The translations under genes were made by a program, and so were the position numbers. Source: Streptomyces hoynatensis (GTDB lineage: Bacteria > Actinomycetota > Actinomycetes > Streptomycetales > Streptomycetaceae). From it: 64,000 nucleotides of DNA. Each line of letters opens with the position of its first letter. Position 1 is the first letter of the stretch. The stretch covers positions 87,502 to 151,501 of the forward strand of contig NZ_RBAL01000017.1 of assembly GCF_003626535.1 (NCBI RefSeq), given 5' to 3'. Positions 26,786 to 35,252 of this stretch are shown one piece after another. The notes under the pieces are model-generated. The model did not search any database and was not told where the DNA came from. It saw only the letters and a list, made by a program, of their open reading frames with translations.

Positions 26786-28371
26786 GCGGCACGTTCGTGG
26801 GGATGCCCCCCTTTCCGCAGGCCGCCGCGTCCTCCACCGGGGACGCGCGGCTGCGGTCGAATCTGACCCATGCGACGCACACCATCCGCGACAAGCGGGC
26901 GCGGGCGGTGGCCGAGCTGCCGGACTGGCCGCAGCTGCGGGCGGCGGGGGCCGCCGTCAAGAACCGGACGCTGCGTCACCTCGACCACTACCTGGAGCAG
27001 CTGGAGGCCGCGGTGACGGCCGCCGGGGGCCAGGTGCACTGGGCGGCGGACGCCCGGGAGGCCAACCGCATCGTCACCCGCCTGGTCCGGGAGACCGGCG
27101 AGCGGGAGGTGGTGAAGGTCAAGTCGATGGCGACGCAGGAGATCGGCCTCAACGCCGCCCTGGCCGCCGCCGGCATCAGGGCCAACGAGACGGACCTGGC
27201 CGAGCTGATCGTGCAGCTCGGCGACGACCTGCCCTCGCACATCCTGGTGCCGGCCATCCACCGCAACCGCGGCGAGATCCGGGACATCTTCCGCGAGCGG
27301 ATGGCCGACTGGGGCCGCCCGGCGCCCGAGGGGCTCAGCGACGAGCCGGCCGACCTGGCGGAGGCGGCGCGGCTGCACCTGCGGGAGAAGTTCCTCAGCG
27401 CGAAGGTCGGGATCTCGGGGGCCAACTTCATGGTGGCCGAGACGGGCACGCTGGTCGTCGTCGAGTCCGAGGGCAACGGCCGGATGTGCCTGACGCTGCC
27501 GGAGACGCTGATCTCGGTGGTGGGCATCGAGAAGATCGTGCCCACCTGGGAGGACCTGGAGATCTTCCTGCAGCTGCTGCCGCGTTCCTCCACCGCGGAG
27601 CGGATGAACCCGTACACCTCGATGTGGACCGGCACCACCGACGAGGACGGCCCGCGCACCTTCCACCTGGTGCTGCTCGACAACGGGCGCACCGACGCGC
27701 TGGCCGACACGGTGGGCCGTCAGGCGCTGCGCTGCATCCGCTGCTCGGCCTGCCTGAACGTCTGCCCGGTGTACGAGCGGGCCGGCGGGCACGCCTACGG
27801 CTCGGCCTACCCGGGGCCCATCGGCGCCATCCTCACCCCGCAGCTGCGCGGGGTGACCACGGAGCTGGACGCCTCGCTTCCCTACGCCTCCTCGCTGTGC
27901 GGCGCCTGCTACGAGGTGTGCCCGGTGGCCATCGACATCCCCGAGGTGCTCGTGCACCTGCGGGAGCGGGTGGTCGAGGGCGGCGAGACCACGGTCCGCG
28001 GCGAGGTCACCACCATCAAGCCGGCCAAGGGGCACGCCGCGGAGCGGGCCGCGATGCGGGCGGCGCGCTGGGCGCTCGACCACCCGGGGGTGCTGCGGGT
28101 GGGGCAGCGGCTCGCGGGGCGCACGCGGCGGTTCCACCCGCGGCGGCTGCCGGGTCCCGGCCGGGCCTGGACCGAGACGCGCGACGTGCCGGCGGTGCCG
28201 GCCGAGCCGTTCCGCGACTGGTGGCGCCGCACGTACGGGCAGGGCCGTTCCCCGGCCCCGCCCGGCGCGGCGGGGCCGGGCGGGCCCCGGCGGCCCGGGG
28301 CATCCGGCGGGGGCGCCGGGGGGAACGAGGGGCCGCCGGCGGGCGGCGCGCGGAAGGAGGACGGACGGTGA
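26782..28371 (+). CDS. lutB: L-lactate oxidation iron-sulfur protein LutB/LldF
   Basis: 529 residues. An N-terminal LUD domain (about 60-310) with the nucleotide/substrate segments AKVGISGANFMVAETGTL and PTWEDLEIFLQLLPRS. It is followed by two 4Fe-4S clusters, CIRCSACLNVCP and CGACYEVCP. It carries electrons from lactate to the respiratory chain with LutA and LutC. The C-terminal 60 residues are a low-complexity Gly/Pro-rich tail beyond the usual family end. GTG 26782 overlaps the preceding minigene stop and is preceded by GAGGAGG. Confidence 0.93.
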   Translation: MSGTFVGMPPFPQAAASSTGDARLRSNLTHATHTIRDKRARAVAELPDWPQLRAAGAAVKNRTLRHLDHYLEQLEAAVTAAGGQVHWAADAREANRIVTRLVRETGEREVVKVKSMATQEIGLNAALAAAGIRANETDLAELIVQLGDDLPSHILVPAIHRNRGEIRDIFRERMADWGRPAPEGLSDEPADLAEAARLHLREKFLSAKVGISGANFMVAETGTLVVVESEGNGRMCLTLPETLISVVGIEKIVPTWEDLEIFLQLLPRSSTAERMNPYTSMWTGTTDEDGPRTFHLVLLDNGRTDALADTVGRQALRCIRCSACLNVCPVYERAGGHAYGSAYPGPIGAILTPQLRGVTTELDASLPYASSLCGACYEVCPVAIDIPEVLVHLRERVVEGGETTVRGEVTTIKPAKGHAAERAAMRAARWALDHPGVLRVGQRLAGRTRRFHPRRLPGPGRAWTETRDVPAVPAEPFRDWWRRTYGQGRSPAPPGAAGPGGPRRPGASGGGAGGNEGPPAGGARKEDGR

Positions 28372-29015
28372 GCGGCCGGGAGACGGTGCTGGGCCGGGTG
28401 CGCCGGGCCCTGGCGGATGTGCCGCGCGAGGAGTCGCCTGACGAGGTGCCGGTGCCGCGGGACTACCTGGCCACCCACTCCCCCGGCGACCGGGAGCGGA
28501 CGCTGGAGACGCTGGCCGCGCACCTGGCGGACTACCGGGCCGTGGTGCACCGCACGGACGCGGCCGGCCTGCCCGCCCTGATCGCCCGGCTGCTCGCCGC
28601 GCGCGGGGCACGTTCCGTGGTGGTCCCTGCGGGGCTGCCGCCCGAGTGGCTGGCCGAGGCCGAAGGGGTGCGGCAGGTGCCGGACTCCGCGGCGGACACG
28701 CCGCACGAGCTGGACGCCGTGGACAGCGTGGTCACCGGCTGCGCGGTGGCCATCGCCGAGACCGGCACCCTCGTGCTCGACGGCGGCCCCGATCAGGGGC
28801 GGCGCCGGATCAGCCTGATCCCCGATCACCACGTGTGCGTCGTGCGGTGTCCCGAGCAGGTGGTGGACTCGATCCCGCAGGCCCTGCGGCGGCTGACGCC
28901 GACGCGCCCGCTGACGTGGATCTCGGGCCCCTCGGCCACCAGCGACATCGAGCTGGACCGGGTGGAGGGGGTGCACGGGCCGCGGACCCTGGAGGTCGCG
29001 CTCGTCCTCGGCTGA
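28368..29015 (+). CDS. lutC: L-lactate oxidation subunit LutC/LldG
   Basis: About 215 residues, a LUD domain protein. Conserved features are VTGCAVAIAETGTLVLDGG, RRISLIPDHHVCVV and the end motif WISGPSATSDIELDRVEGVHGPR. GTG 28368 overlaps the lutB stop (GTGA) and follows AGGAGG. Last gene of the rhamnose-lactate operon; a hairpin follows. Confidence 0.94.
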   Translation: MSGRETVLGRVRRALADVPREESPDEVPVPRDYLATHSPGDRERTLETLAAHLADYRAVVHRTDAAGLPALIARLLAARGARSVVVPAGLPPEWLAEAEGVRQVPDSAADTPHELDAVDSVVTGCAVAIAETGTLVLDGGPDQGRRRISLIPDHHVCVVRCPEQVVDSIPQALRRLTPTRPLTWISGPSATSDIELDRVEGVHGPRTLEVALVLG

Positions 29016-29044
29016 GGCCCGTCCCCGGCCTGGGCCCGGGCGGC

Positions 29045-29068
29045 GGGCCGGGGAGCGGTTCCCGGCCC
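29045..29068 (+). terminator. Terminator of the rha-lut operon
   Basis: Arms GGGCCGGGGA and TTCCCGGCCC, ten pairs with one G-T, with a 4-nt loop, about 30 bp after lutC. Confidence 0.6.
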
Positions 29069-29133
29069 GGGGGCCCCTCTGCCCTGGGCAAAGAGCCGTC
29101 CTGGCGGCGGGGACCGCCGCCTAGATTGACGGC

Positions 29134-29850
29134 ATGGACGCGTGGACGATCTCCGAGGTGCTGCCCGGGCTGCACCGGTTCACCTTTCCGCTCGGCGAGG
29201 CGTATCTGTGGTGCGAACGTGACGCCCTGGCCCTGATCGACGCCGGGCCGCCGGGCTCGGGCCCGGCCCTGGCCAAGGGCATCGCGTCGCTGGGGCGCCG
29301 CCCCGAGGAGGTGCGCCACCTGGTCCTCACGCATCACCACGGGGACCACACCGGTTCGGCCGCGGAGATCGCCGCCTGGGGCGAGGTGACCGTGTCGGCC
29401 CATCGGCTGGACGCCCCGGTGATCCGCCACGCGGTTCCCCCGCCCGAGCCGGACCTGAGCGACGCGCCCGGCTGGGAGCGGGAGCTGTTCGCGAAGACCC
29501 CCCGGATGTTCGCCGGGCCGCCCTGCCGGGTGGACCGGGAGCTCGAGGACGGCGACCTGCTCGACTTCGCCGGGGGCGCGCGCGTCGTGGCCACGCCGGG
29601 GCACACCGCGGGCAGCATCGGCGTGCACCTGCCCGCGCACCGGGTGCTGTTCACCGGGGACACGGCGGCGAACCCCGTCGGGACGCCGATGTTCGGCGTG
29701 TTCCACCGCGACCGCAGGCGCGCGTTCGCCTCCTTCGGGCGGCTGGCGGAACTGGACGTGGACACCGCCTGCTTCGGGCACGGCGATCCGGTCGTGGGCG
29801 CCGCGGGGGCGGCGCTGCGCGCGGCCGCCGCGGCCGGGCTCCCGGAGTGA
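29134..29850 (+). CDS. Metallo-beta-lactamase-fold hydrolase
   Basis: 238 residues. The metal-binding motif THHHGDHTG is near residue 68. Further ligands appear in TPGHTAGSIGVHL, FTGDTAANP and CFGHGDPV. This is the glyoxalase-II-like or general MBL-fold group; no beta-lactamase function is implied. A TAGATT box at 29122-29127 ends six bases before ATG, so the gene is probably leaderless. It stands alone between two hairpins. Confidence 0.9.
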   Translation: MDAWTISEVLPGLHRFTFPLGEAYLWCERDALALIDAGPPGSGPALAKGIASLGRRPEEVRHLVLTHHHGDHTGSAAEIAAWGEVTVSAHRLDAPVIRHAVPPPEPDLSDAPGWERELFAKTPRMFAGPPCRVDRELEDGDLLDFAGGARVVATPGHTAGSIGVHLPAHRVLFTGDTAANPVGTPMFGVFHRDRRRAFASFGRLAELDVDTACFGHGDPVVGAAGAALRAAAAAGLPE

Positions 29851-29863
29851 ACGCGGCGGGCCG

Positions 29864-29895
29864 CGAGGACGGGGCACGGGGCACGGCCGTCCTCG
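29864..29895 (+). terminator. Hairpin after the metallo-hydrolase
   Basis: Perfect 9-bp arms CGAGGACGG and CCGTCCTCG with a 14-nt loop, starting 13 bases after the stop. Confidence 0.55.
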
Positions 29896-30010
29896 GCGGC
29901 GGGCCGCGGGATGCGTCCGGCCGGGGCCCGAGGCGATAGGTCTCCCGGCCTAGGCCGATCGCCGTCCGCCACTCGGCCCGTGGCCCGTTATCCGGGGCAC
30001 GGCCGCGGCC

Positions 30011-30016
30011 TAGGGT
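30011..30016 (+). promoter_or_regulatory. -10 box of leaderless DUF4243 gene
   Basis: TAGGGT, seven bases before the ATG at 30024. Confidence 0.45.
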
Positions 30017-30023
30017 CGGTGGC

Positions 30024-31058
30024 ATGAACACGAACGAGTCGGAGACGCTGGACGAGGGACTGCTGCGGCTGCACGAGACCGGCCCCGAGTTCCAGGGCTG
30101 GCTGAGCAACCACGGCCCGATGGCGGTGGAGGCGCTCGTCAGGCACGGCGAGGGTGACCGGGTGCACCGCTGGATCGACGTCTACCGGGAGCGGCTCGAG
30201 GAGCGGCCCGGCTCCTACGGGCGGATCACCGCGGAGAACTGGCGCGAGGCGCTGGGCGACCCGCGGTACCTGGCCGACTGGGCCACCTACTTCGGCGAGT
30301 TGCTGCGGGAGAGGCCGTGGCGCGAGGTGCTCGCCGAGTGGTGGCCGCGGATGCTGCCGGGGATCACGGCCGGCGCCACCCACCCGGTGATCCGGGTCGG
30401 GCACGCCGTGCGGGTGCTGCTCGCCGAGGGCGAGAGCGGTCCGCGGCTGGCGGAGCTGGCGCACGGCCTGGGCTACTGGGCGGCCAGGCACCAGGAGCTG
30501 CCCGCCTCGGTCGCGGCGCTGCCGGCGCCGGCCTCGGCCGGGGAGGCGCTGCGGGCGGTGCAGCCGGTGGACGACAGGTCACAGGGGATCAATTACCGGC
30601 TGGCCCAGATCTCCCGGCTCCCGGCCTGGGCGGACACCGTGCCGGACGAGCCGGAGGCCGTGCGGGAGCGGCTGGCCTCGCTGGTGCGGGCCGCCGTCGG
30701 CTACTACGCCACCCACGCCCACGGGAACCCGGTGATGCTGGTGCACGCGGCCACCGCGCCGAACGCCGTACTGCGGACGCTGCCCGCGCTGCCGCGCGAG
30801 CTGTGGAGCGCGAGCCTCGGCGCCGCCTGGACGGCGAGCGCCGGAGTGGTGGCCTCCTACGCGCCGGCGCAGGGGCCGCTGGCGCCGGCGGACACCGGCG
30901 GCGCAGGGCCGGAGGAGATGTTCGCGCGGGCCGCCGCCCACGGGGACGAACACGCCATCAAGCTGGCGGACACCGCCCTCGACGTGGTGGCGGCCGACCC
31001 GGAGGGCCCGGGGCTGAGCGCCGCGGCCCGGGCCGTCGAGCTGATCGAGCCGGACTGA
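30024..31058 (+). CDS. Questin oxidase family protein (DUF4243)
   Basis: 344 residues. The start motif (GWLSNHGPMAVEAL) with its conserved His, and a second block (THPVIRVGHAVRVLL) followed by ELAHGLGYWAARHQ, match the questin-oxidase-like family. Fungal members perform Baeyer-Villiger ring cleavage of anthraquinones. The role of the bacterial forms is unknown and no aromatic pathway genes adjoin. A TAGGGT box seven bases before ATG suggests a leaderless transcript. It is convergent with the aldo/keto reductase across a hairpin. Confidence 0.82.
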   Translation: MNTNESETLDEGLLRLHETGPEFQGWLSNHGPMAVEALVRHGEGDRVHRWIDVYRERLEERPGSYGRITAENWREALGDPRYLADWATYFGELLRERPWREVLAEWWPRMLPGITAGATHPVIRVGHAVRVLLAEGESGPRLAELAHGLGYWAARHQELPASVAALPAPASAGEALRAVQPVDDRSQGINYRLAQISRLPAWADTVPDEPEAVRERLASLVRAAVGYYATHAHGNPVMLVHAATAPNAVLRTLPALPRELWSASLGAAWTASAGVVASYAPAQGPLAPADTGGAGPEEMFARAAAHGDEHAIKLADTALDVVAADPEGPGLSAAARAVELIEPD

Positions 31059-31104
31059 GGCGCCGGCGCCCCTCCGCCCTGCCCCTCCGCGGCGGGTCCG
31101 CGGG

Positions 31105-31134
31105 CCCGGGTCCCCTCCGGGGAGGGCGCCCGGG
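31105..31134. terminator. Bidirectional hairpin between DUF4243 and aldo/keto reductase genes
   Basis: Nested arms CCCGGG/CCCGGG and CCCTC/GAGGG separated by a 2-nt internal loop, between convergent stops. Confidence 0.6.
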
Positions 31135-31136
31135 CG

Positions 31137-32084
31137 TCAGCCGCCCGCCGCCGGGGGCGGGCTGAGGCGGTCGATCTCGGCCAGTTCACCCGCGGTGAGC
31201 GGGGCGGCTTCGAGGGCGGCCAGGCTCCGGTCGAGCCGGGAGACGCTGGAGGCCGCGACGAGGACGGAGGCCACGCGGGGGTCGCGCAGCACCCAGGACA
31301 GCGCCAGCTGGTCGAGGGACTGGCCGCGCGCGGCGGCGAGGGCGGCAAGCGCCCGGAGCGTGCCTGGCGCCTCCTCGCCGGCGGGGCAGCGGCCGGTCAG
31401 CAGGCCCTGGGCGAGGGGCGAGAAGGCGATCAGGCCGGTGCCGGTGTCCTCGGCGGCGGCCAGAACCCCGGCTTCGAGGCGGCGGTTGAGGAGGTTGTAC
31501 GGGGACCGGTGGAGCAGCAGCGGGGTGCCGAGCCCGGCGAGGAGTGCCGCGGCCCTGCGGTGCTGTTCCGCCGGGTAGCCGCAGATGCCGGCGTAGCGGG
31601 CCTTGCCCTGGCGGACGGCGGCGTCCAGGGCGCCGAGGGTCTCCTCCAGCGGGGTCGTGGGATCGTGGCGGTGCGAGTAGAAGACGTCGACGCACTCCAC
31701 GCGCATCCGGCGCAGCGACCGGTCGAGGCTGGCCAGCAGGTGCTTGCGGGAGCCGTGGCCGCCGTAGGGGCCCGGCCACACGCCGAACCCGGCCTTCGTG
31801 GCGAGGAACAGCTCCTCGCGGTGGCGGCGGAAGTCCTGCGCGAAGAGGGTGCCGAAGTTGGCCTCGGCGGCGCCGCTTGGCGGGCCGTCGATGTTCGAAA
31901 GGTCGAAGTGGGTGATGCCACGGTCGAAGGCGCGGCGCAGCACGGCGCGCTGGGTGGCGAGCGGGGTGCCGTCGCCGAAGTGGTGCCACAGGCCGAGCGA
32001 CACGGCGGGAAACGGCACCCCGCCGCGCCCCGCGCGCCGGTACGGCATGGACTCGTGGCGGTCGGCGGCGGGGGCGTAGGTCAC
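31137..32084 (-). CDS. Aldo/keto reductase (YghZ-like) lacking the catalytic Tyr
   Basis: 315 residues, closest in pattern to the AKR14 (YghZ) group: SLGLWHHFGD, ITHFDLSNIDGPPSG, ATKAGFGVWPGPYGGHGSRK, YSHRHD, SPYNLLNRR and SPLAQGLLTGR. Of the catalytic tetrad, Asp61, Lys97 and His138 are present. The position of the proton-donor tyrosine (NNYGPP in the family) reads NIDGPP, with Asp66. About 30 residues of the loop after GLLTGR are also missing compared with YghZ. Reductase activity is therefore doubtful. The GTG at 32084 overlaps the macrodomain gene stop. Confidence 0.85.
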   Translation of the reverse strand: MTYAPAADRHESMPYRRAGRGGVPFPAVSLGLWHHFGDGTPLATQRAVLRRAFDRGITHFDLSNIDGPPSGAAEANFGTLFAQDFRRHREELFLATKAGFGVWPGPYGGHGSRKHLLASLDRSLRRMRVECVDVFYSHRHDPTTPLEETLGALDAAVRQGKARYAGICGYPAEQHRRAAALLAGLGTPLLLHRSPYNLLNRRLEAGVLAAAEDTGTGLIAFSPLAQGLLTGRCPAGEEAPGTLRALAALAAARGQSLDQLALSWVLRDPRVASVLVAASSVSRLDRSLAALEAAPLTAGELAEIDRLSPPPAAGG

Positions 32085-32638
32085 CGGTTCTCCCCCGGGG
32101 GCTGCGGCCCGAGCGCCTGGAGTTCGGCGTCGAACGCGGCGAAGGCGCGGTCGTCGAAGAGCACGAAGCGCAGCTCGGCGAAGGGGCCATCCCCGCCTGC
32201 GGCGGCCACCGTCCGGACGGCGACGCGGGCGGCGTCGGCCACCGGCCAGCCGTACACGCCGGCGGAGACGGCGGGGAAGGCGACGGTTTCCGCGCCGAGT
32301 TCGGCGGCCACCCGCAGCGACTCCCGGTAGCAGGAGGCCAGCAGGTGTGAACGGTCCTCGGCCCTGGAGTACACCGGTCCCACGGTGTGGATGACCCAGC
32401 GGGCGGGCAGGCGGCCGGCGGTGGTGGCGACCGCCTGGCCGGTGGGCAGGCCGCCGGGGAGGCGACCCGCGCGCAGGGCGCGGCACTCGGCGAGGATCTC
32501 CGGGCCGCCCACGCGGTGGATGGCGCCGTCCACTCCCCCGCCGCCGAGCAGGGAGGAGTTGGCCGCGTTCACCACCGCGTCCACGTGCTGGCGCGTGATG
32601 TCGCCGCGCACCCGGGTGAGGAGTGTCATGGGCGTCAT
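32081..32638 (-). CDS. Macrodomain protein (O-acetyl-ADP-ribose deacetylase type)
   Basis: 185 residues. The MacroD-type fold is shown by DITRQHVDAVVNAANSSLLGGGGVDGAIH, which carries the ADP-ribose-binding Asn and Gly loop, and by the second loop FPAVSAGVYGWP. It likely removes ADP-ribose from acetyl-ADP-ribose or modified proteins. The gene is translationally coupled to the aldo/keto reductase through a four-base overlap. The start is ATG 32638 or ATG 32629. Confidence 0.92.
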   Translation of the reverse strand: MTPMTLLTRVRGDITRQHVDAVVNAANSSLLGGGGVDGAIHRVGGPEILAECRALRAGRLPGGLPTGQAVATTAGRLPARWVIHTVGPVYSRAEDRSHLLASCYRESLRVAAELGAETVAFPAVSAGVYGWPVADAARVAVRTVAAAGGDGPFAELRFVLFDDRAFAAFDAELQALGPQPPGENR

Positions 32639-32672
32639 GATGCCAGCCGCCGCCGGGGGCGCGCGGGCTCCG

Positions 32673-33362
32673 TCAGGGGGTCTCCGCCCCGGTGGCGGGG
32701 GCGTCGAGGCGGGCGGCCCAGGACAGGCCGCCGAGGAGGTGGCGGCGGAAGACGGGGTCCGCGTAGGACTCGGGGGTGTGCCCGAGCGCGGTGTAGAACG
32801 ACCGTCCGCCGGCGCGCTCGTGACACCACACCAGGGGGTGGTCGGCGCCCATCCGCCCGCCGGTGTAGGACTCCTCGTCGGCCGAGGCGAGCACCCGGAC
32901 CCGCCCGCGCGGGTTGGTCGTGAAGTTGTACCACTCGTCGGTCAGCTCCCAGCGGGCGGGGAGGTGGGCCGTGGCCGGGTGGCCGTGGTCCTCCACGGTG
33001 ACCACGCCGGGCTGGATCGGGGGGTGTCCGTCGAAGACGGCGCCGACCACACACGCGCCGAACCAGGGCCAGTCGTACTCGGTGGTGGAGGCGCCGTGCA
33101 CGCCGACGAAGCCGCCGCCCGCGGCGAGGTGGGCGCGCAGCGCCTCGCGCCCCTCCGGGGTGAGGACCTCGCCGCTGGTGGACAGGAAGACGACGGCCCG
33201 GCTGCCGGGCAGGGCCGCGGTGAGCTCGGCCGGGTCCTCGGTCGCCGTCACGGCGAACCCGTGCTCCGTGCCGAGTTCCCGGAAGGCCCTGATGCCGTCG
33301 GGGATGGAGTCGTGCCGGAATCCGGTGGTGCGGGTGTAGACGACGACGTGCGCGTGGGTCAT
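32673..33362 (-). CDS. ThuA-like domain protein
   Basis: About 229 residues. The class I glutamine-amidotransferase-like ThuA fold is seen in VVVYTRTTGFRHDSI, AVVFLSTSGEVLT, GGGFVGVHGAST, FDGHPPIQP, DEWYNF and SFYTALGHTPESY. Members are linked to trehalose or other sugar utilization, although no enzyme activity is proven. ATG 33362 lies eight bases after a TAGGAT -10 box, and a 16-bp palindrome overlaps this box, so it is likely repressed by a LacI- or GntR-type regulator not found in this window. Confidence 0.88.
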   Translation of the reverse strand: MTHAHVVVYTRTTGFRHDSIPDGIRAFRELGTEHGFAVTATEDPAELTAALPGSRAVVFLSTSGEVLTPEGREALRAHLAAGGGFVGVHGASTTEYDWPWFGACVVGAVFDGHPPIQPGVVTVEDHGHPATAHLPARWELTDEWYNFTTNPRGRVRVLASADEESYTGGRMGADHPLVWCHERAGGRSFYTALGHTPESYADPVFRRHLLGGLSWAARLDAPATGAETP

Positions 33363-33370
33363 GACCCCCC

Positions 33371-33390
33371 ATCCTAGAACGCGCTTTCTA
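33371..33390 (-). promoter_or_regulatory. thuA -10 box and overlapping operator
   Basis: Minus-strand TAGGAT (33371-33376) overlaps TAGAACGCGCTTTCTA (33375-33390), a palindrome with 14 of 16 symmetric positions and a central GCGC, typical of LacI-type operators. Confidence 0.6.
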
Positions 33391-33726
33391 CGCGGGCCGG
33401 GCGCCGTCGCCGCGCGGGCCCCTCTCACGTCCGGACCCCCGGGGCAACCTGCTTACTCCCGCCCCTACGGTGCGTCATCCCGCCGTCGCGGGGGCGTATC
33501 GGGCACGCGGCGGGCAGGCGGAGGCGGGGACGGGGGGCGTGTGACGGGGATCACGGCGCATTCCGGCCGTCCTCGGCGATCGGCGGGAGGGCGGCGCCAT
33601 GATCTCCGCCGGGGCGGGCACGCGCTACCCGGCAACCCAATTCCGGGGGCATATTCACCGGCAGGTCTTCCGCTGCACCCCCGTCCGGCCCCATGATCGT
33701 GAGCGATGGCCCACTGAGGAGTACTG
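33391..33726. other. Intergenic region between divergent thuA-like and DUF2332 genes
   Basis: About 335 bp. It contains several short GC hairpins (for example CCCGG/CCGGG near 33630-33650) but no gene or recognised riboswitch. The DUF2332 promoter should lie here. Confidence 0.4.
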
Positions 33727-34809
33727 ATGCCCCGTGAACATGTTGCCCAGGTGTTTAGGCAGCAGGCGGTGGCCTGCGCCCGGCTCGACTCTCCGCTGTA
33801 CGCGGCGCTGCTCGAACGGGTGGCCGAGGACATCGAGGAGGGCGGGCCCTGCCGGGATGCGGTCCGGGGCTACGAGGACTCCTCCGTTCACGACGGGCTG
33901 CCGCTGCGTTTCCTCGGCGGCGTGCACGCGCTCGCGCTGACGGGCCGGGCCGGGCGGCTGGCCGCGCACTACCCGAGCACCGGCGGCGTCTTCTCTCCCG
34001 AGTTCCCCGACGCGGCCTGGCCGGCCTTCCGCGAGGCGGTGGCGGCCGAGCAGGCGTGGGTGCGCGAGTGGCTGACCAGGCCGCCGCAGACCAACGAGGT
34101 GGGGCGGGCCAACCTGCTGCTGGCCGGGCTGCTCGCCACCGTGCCCGCGGCCCAGCGGCCGGTGCGGCTCTTCGAGCTCGGCTCGAGCGCGGGCCTCAAC
34201 CTGCGGGCCGAGCAGTTCCGTTACACCGCGGGCGACTTCGCGTGGGGTCCGGTCGACTCCCCGGTCACCCTGGCCGACGCCTGGTCGGGCGAGCTGCCCG
34301 AGTGGCTGCTGGCCGGGGCGGCACGGCACCAGGCGCTGCGCATCGTGGAACGGCGCGGCTGCGACCCCTGCCCCATCGATCCCCTGTCGGCGGACGGCGC
34401 GCTGGCGCTGCGCGCCTACGTGTGGCCCGACCAGCGGGCCCGGATGGAGCGCCTGGACGGCGCGCTGCGGATAGCGGCCAAGGTTCCCGCCACCGTGGAG
34501 GCCGCGGGCGCGGCCGAGTTCCTGTCGGCCGTGGAGCTGGAGCACGGCACCACGACCGTCGTGTGGCACTCGGTGATGCGCCAGTACGTGAGCGAGGCCG
34601 AGTGGGCCCAGGTCGAGCGGGAGCTGGAGCGGCTCGCGGCCTCGGCCGGGGAGGACGCCGGCTTCGCCTACCTGGCCTTCGAGCCGCGGCAGGCGGACGG
34701 CGCGTTCGGGTTCTGGCTGTCGCAGCGGGTGGGGAGGGGACCGGAGCGGCTGCTGGCCACCGCCCGCCCGCACGGCCTGCCGGCCCGATGGCCGGGTACG
34801 GCGGAATGA
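33727..34809 (+). CDS. DUF2332 family protein
   Basis: 360 residues, an actinobacterial and proteobacterial family of unknown function. Visible family blocks are LRFLGGVHALALTGRA, YPSTGGVF, QTNEVGRANLLL, LFELGSSAGLNLRA (a SAM-pocket-like glycine motif), ERRGCDPCPIDP, AYVWPDQ and TVVWHSVMRQYV. The glycine motif suggests a methyltransferase-like fold, which is inference. The ATG follows GAGGAG five bases upstream. It is followed by the PPOX gene with a four-base ATGA overlap if the earlier start is used there. Confidence 0.88.
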   Translation: MPREHVAQVFRQQAVACARLDSPLYAALLERVAEDIEEGGPCRDAVRGYEDSSVHDGLPLRFLGGVHALALTGRAGRLAAHYPSTGGVFSPEFPDAAWPAFREAVAAEQAWVREWLTRPPQTNEVGRANLLLAGLLATVPAAQRPVRLFELGSSAGLNLRAEQFRYTAGDFAWGPVDSPVTLADAWSGELPEWLLAGAARHQALRIVERRGCDPCPIDPLSADGALALRAYVWPDQRARMERLDGALRIAAKVPATVEAAGAAEFLSAVELEHGTTTVVWHSVMRQYVSEAEWAQVERELERLAASAGEDAGFAYLAFEPRQADGAFGFWLSQRVGRGPERLLATARPHGLPARWPGTAE

Positions 34810-34823
34810 CGCAGGATGTGCCC

Positions 34824-35252
34824 ATGGCGTACTCCATGACGAAGGCCCAGTGGCTCTCCTTTCTCGCCGAGGGAACCCGCACCTGCAAGCTCGCCACCGT
34901 GCGCGCCGACGGCAGCCCGCACGTGGCTCCCGTCTGGTTCGTGCTGGACGGGGACGAGCTGCTGTTCACCACGGGCGGTGGCTCGGTCAAGGGGCGGAAC
35001 CTGCGCCGGGACCCGCGGGTGCAGCTGTCCGTGGACGACGAGCGCCCGCCCTACTCCTTCGTGCTGATCCGCGGCCGCGCGGAGCTCGACGAGGACCCCG
35101 GCCGGCTGCTGCACTGGGCCACCAGGATCGCCGCCAGGTACATGGGCGAGGACAGGGCCGAGGAGTACGGGCGCCGCAACGGCGTGCCGGGCGAGCTGCT
35201 GGTGCGGGTGCGGCCGGAACAGGTCGTGGCCGAGGGCGACCTCGCTTCCTAA
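34824..35252 (+). CDS. PPOX-class F420/flavin-dependent protein
   Basis: About 142 residues of the pyridoxamine-phosphate-oxidase-like split barrel. TCKLATVRADGSPHVAPVWFVLDGDELLFTT, VKGRNLRRDP, VQLSVDDERPP and the C-terminal ATRIAARYMGEDRA are typical of F420-binding members that act as reductases. ATG 34824 has AGGA seven bases upstream and matches the usual MAYSMT-type start; ATG 34806, overlapping the DUF2332 stop, is the alternative. Its TAA stop directly abuts the IS110 element, so the natural 3' end may have been changed by the insertion. Confidence 0.88.
   Translation: MAYSMTKAQWLSFLAEGTRTCKLATVRADGSPHVAPVWFVLDGDELLFTTGGGSVKGRNLRRDPRVQLSVDDERPPYSFVLIRGRAELDEDPGRLLHWATRIAARYMGEDRAEEYGRRNGVPGELLVRVRPEQVVAEGDLAS

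Noticed and set aside
33391..33726. Riboswitch upstream of DUF2332
   Set aside because: Several hairpins can be drawn, but no known riboswitch core could be recognised.
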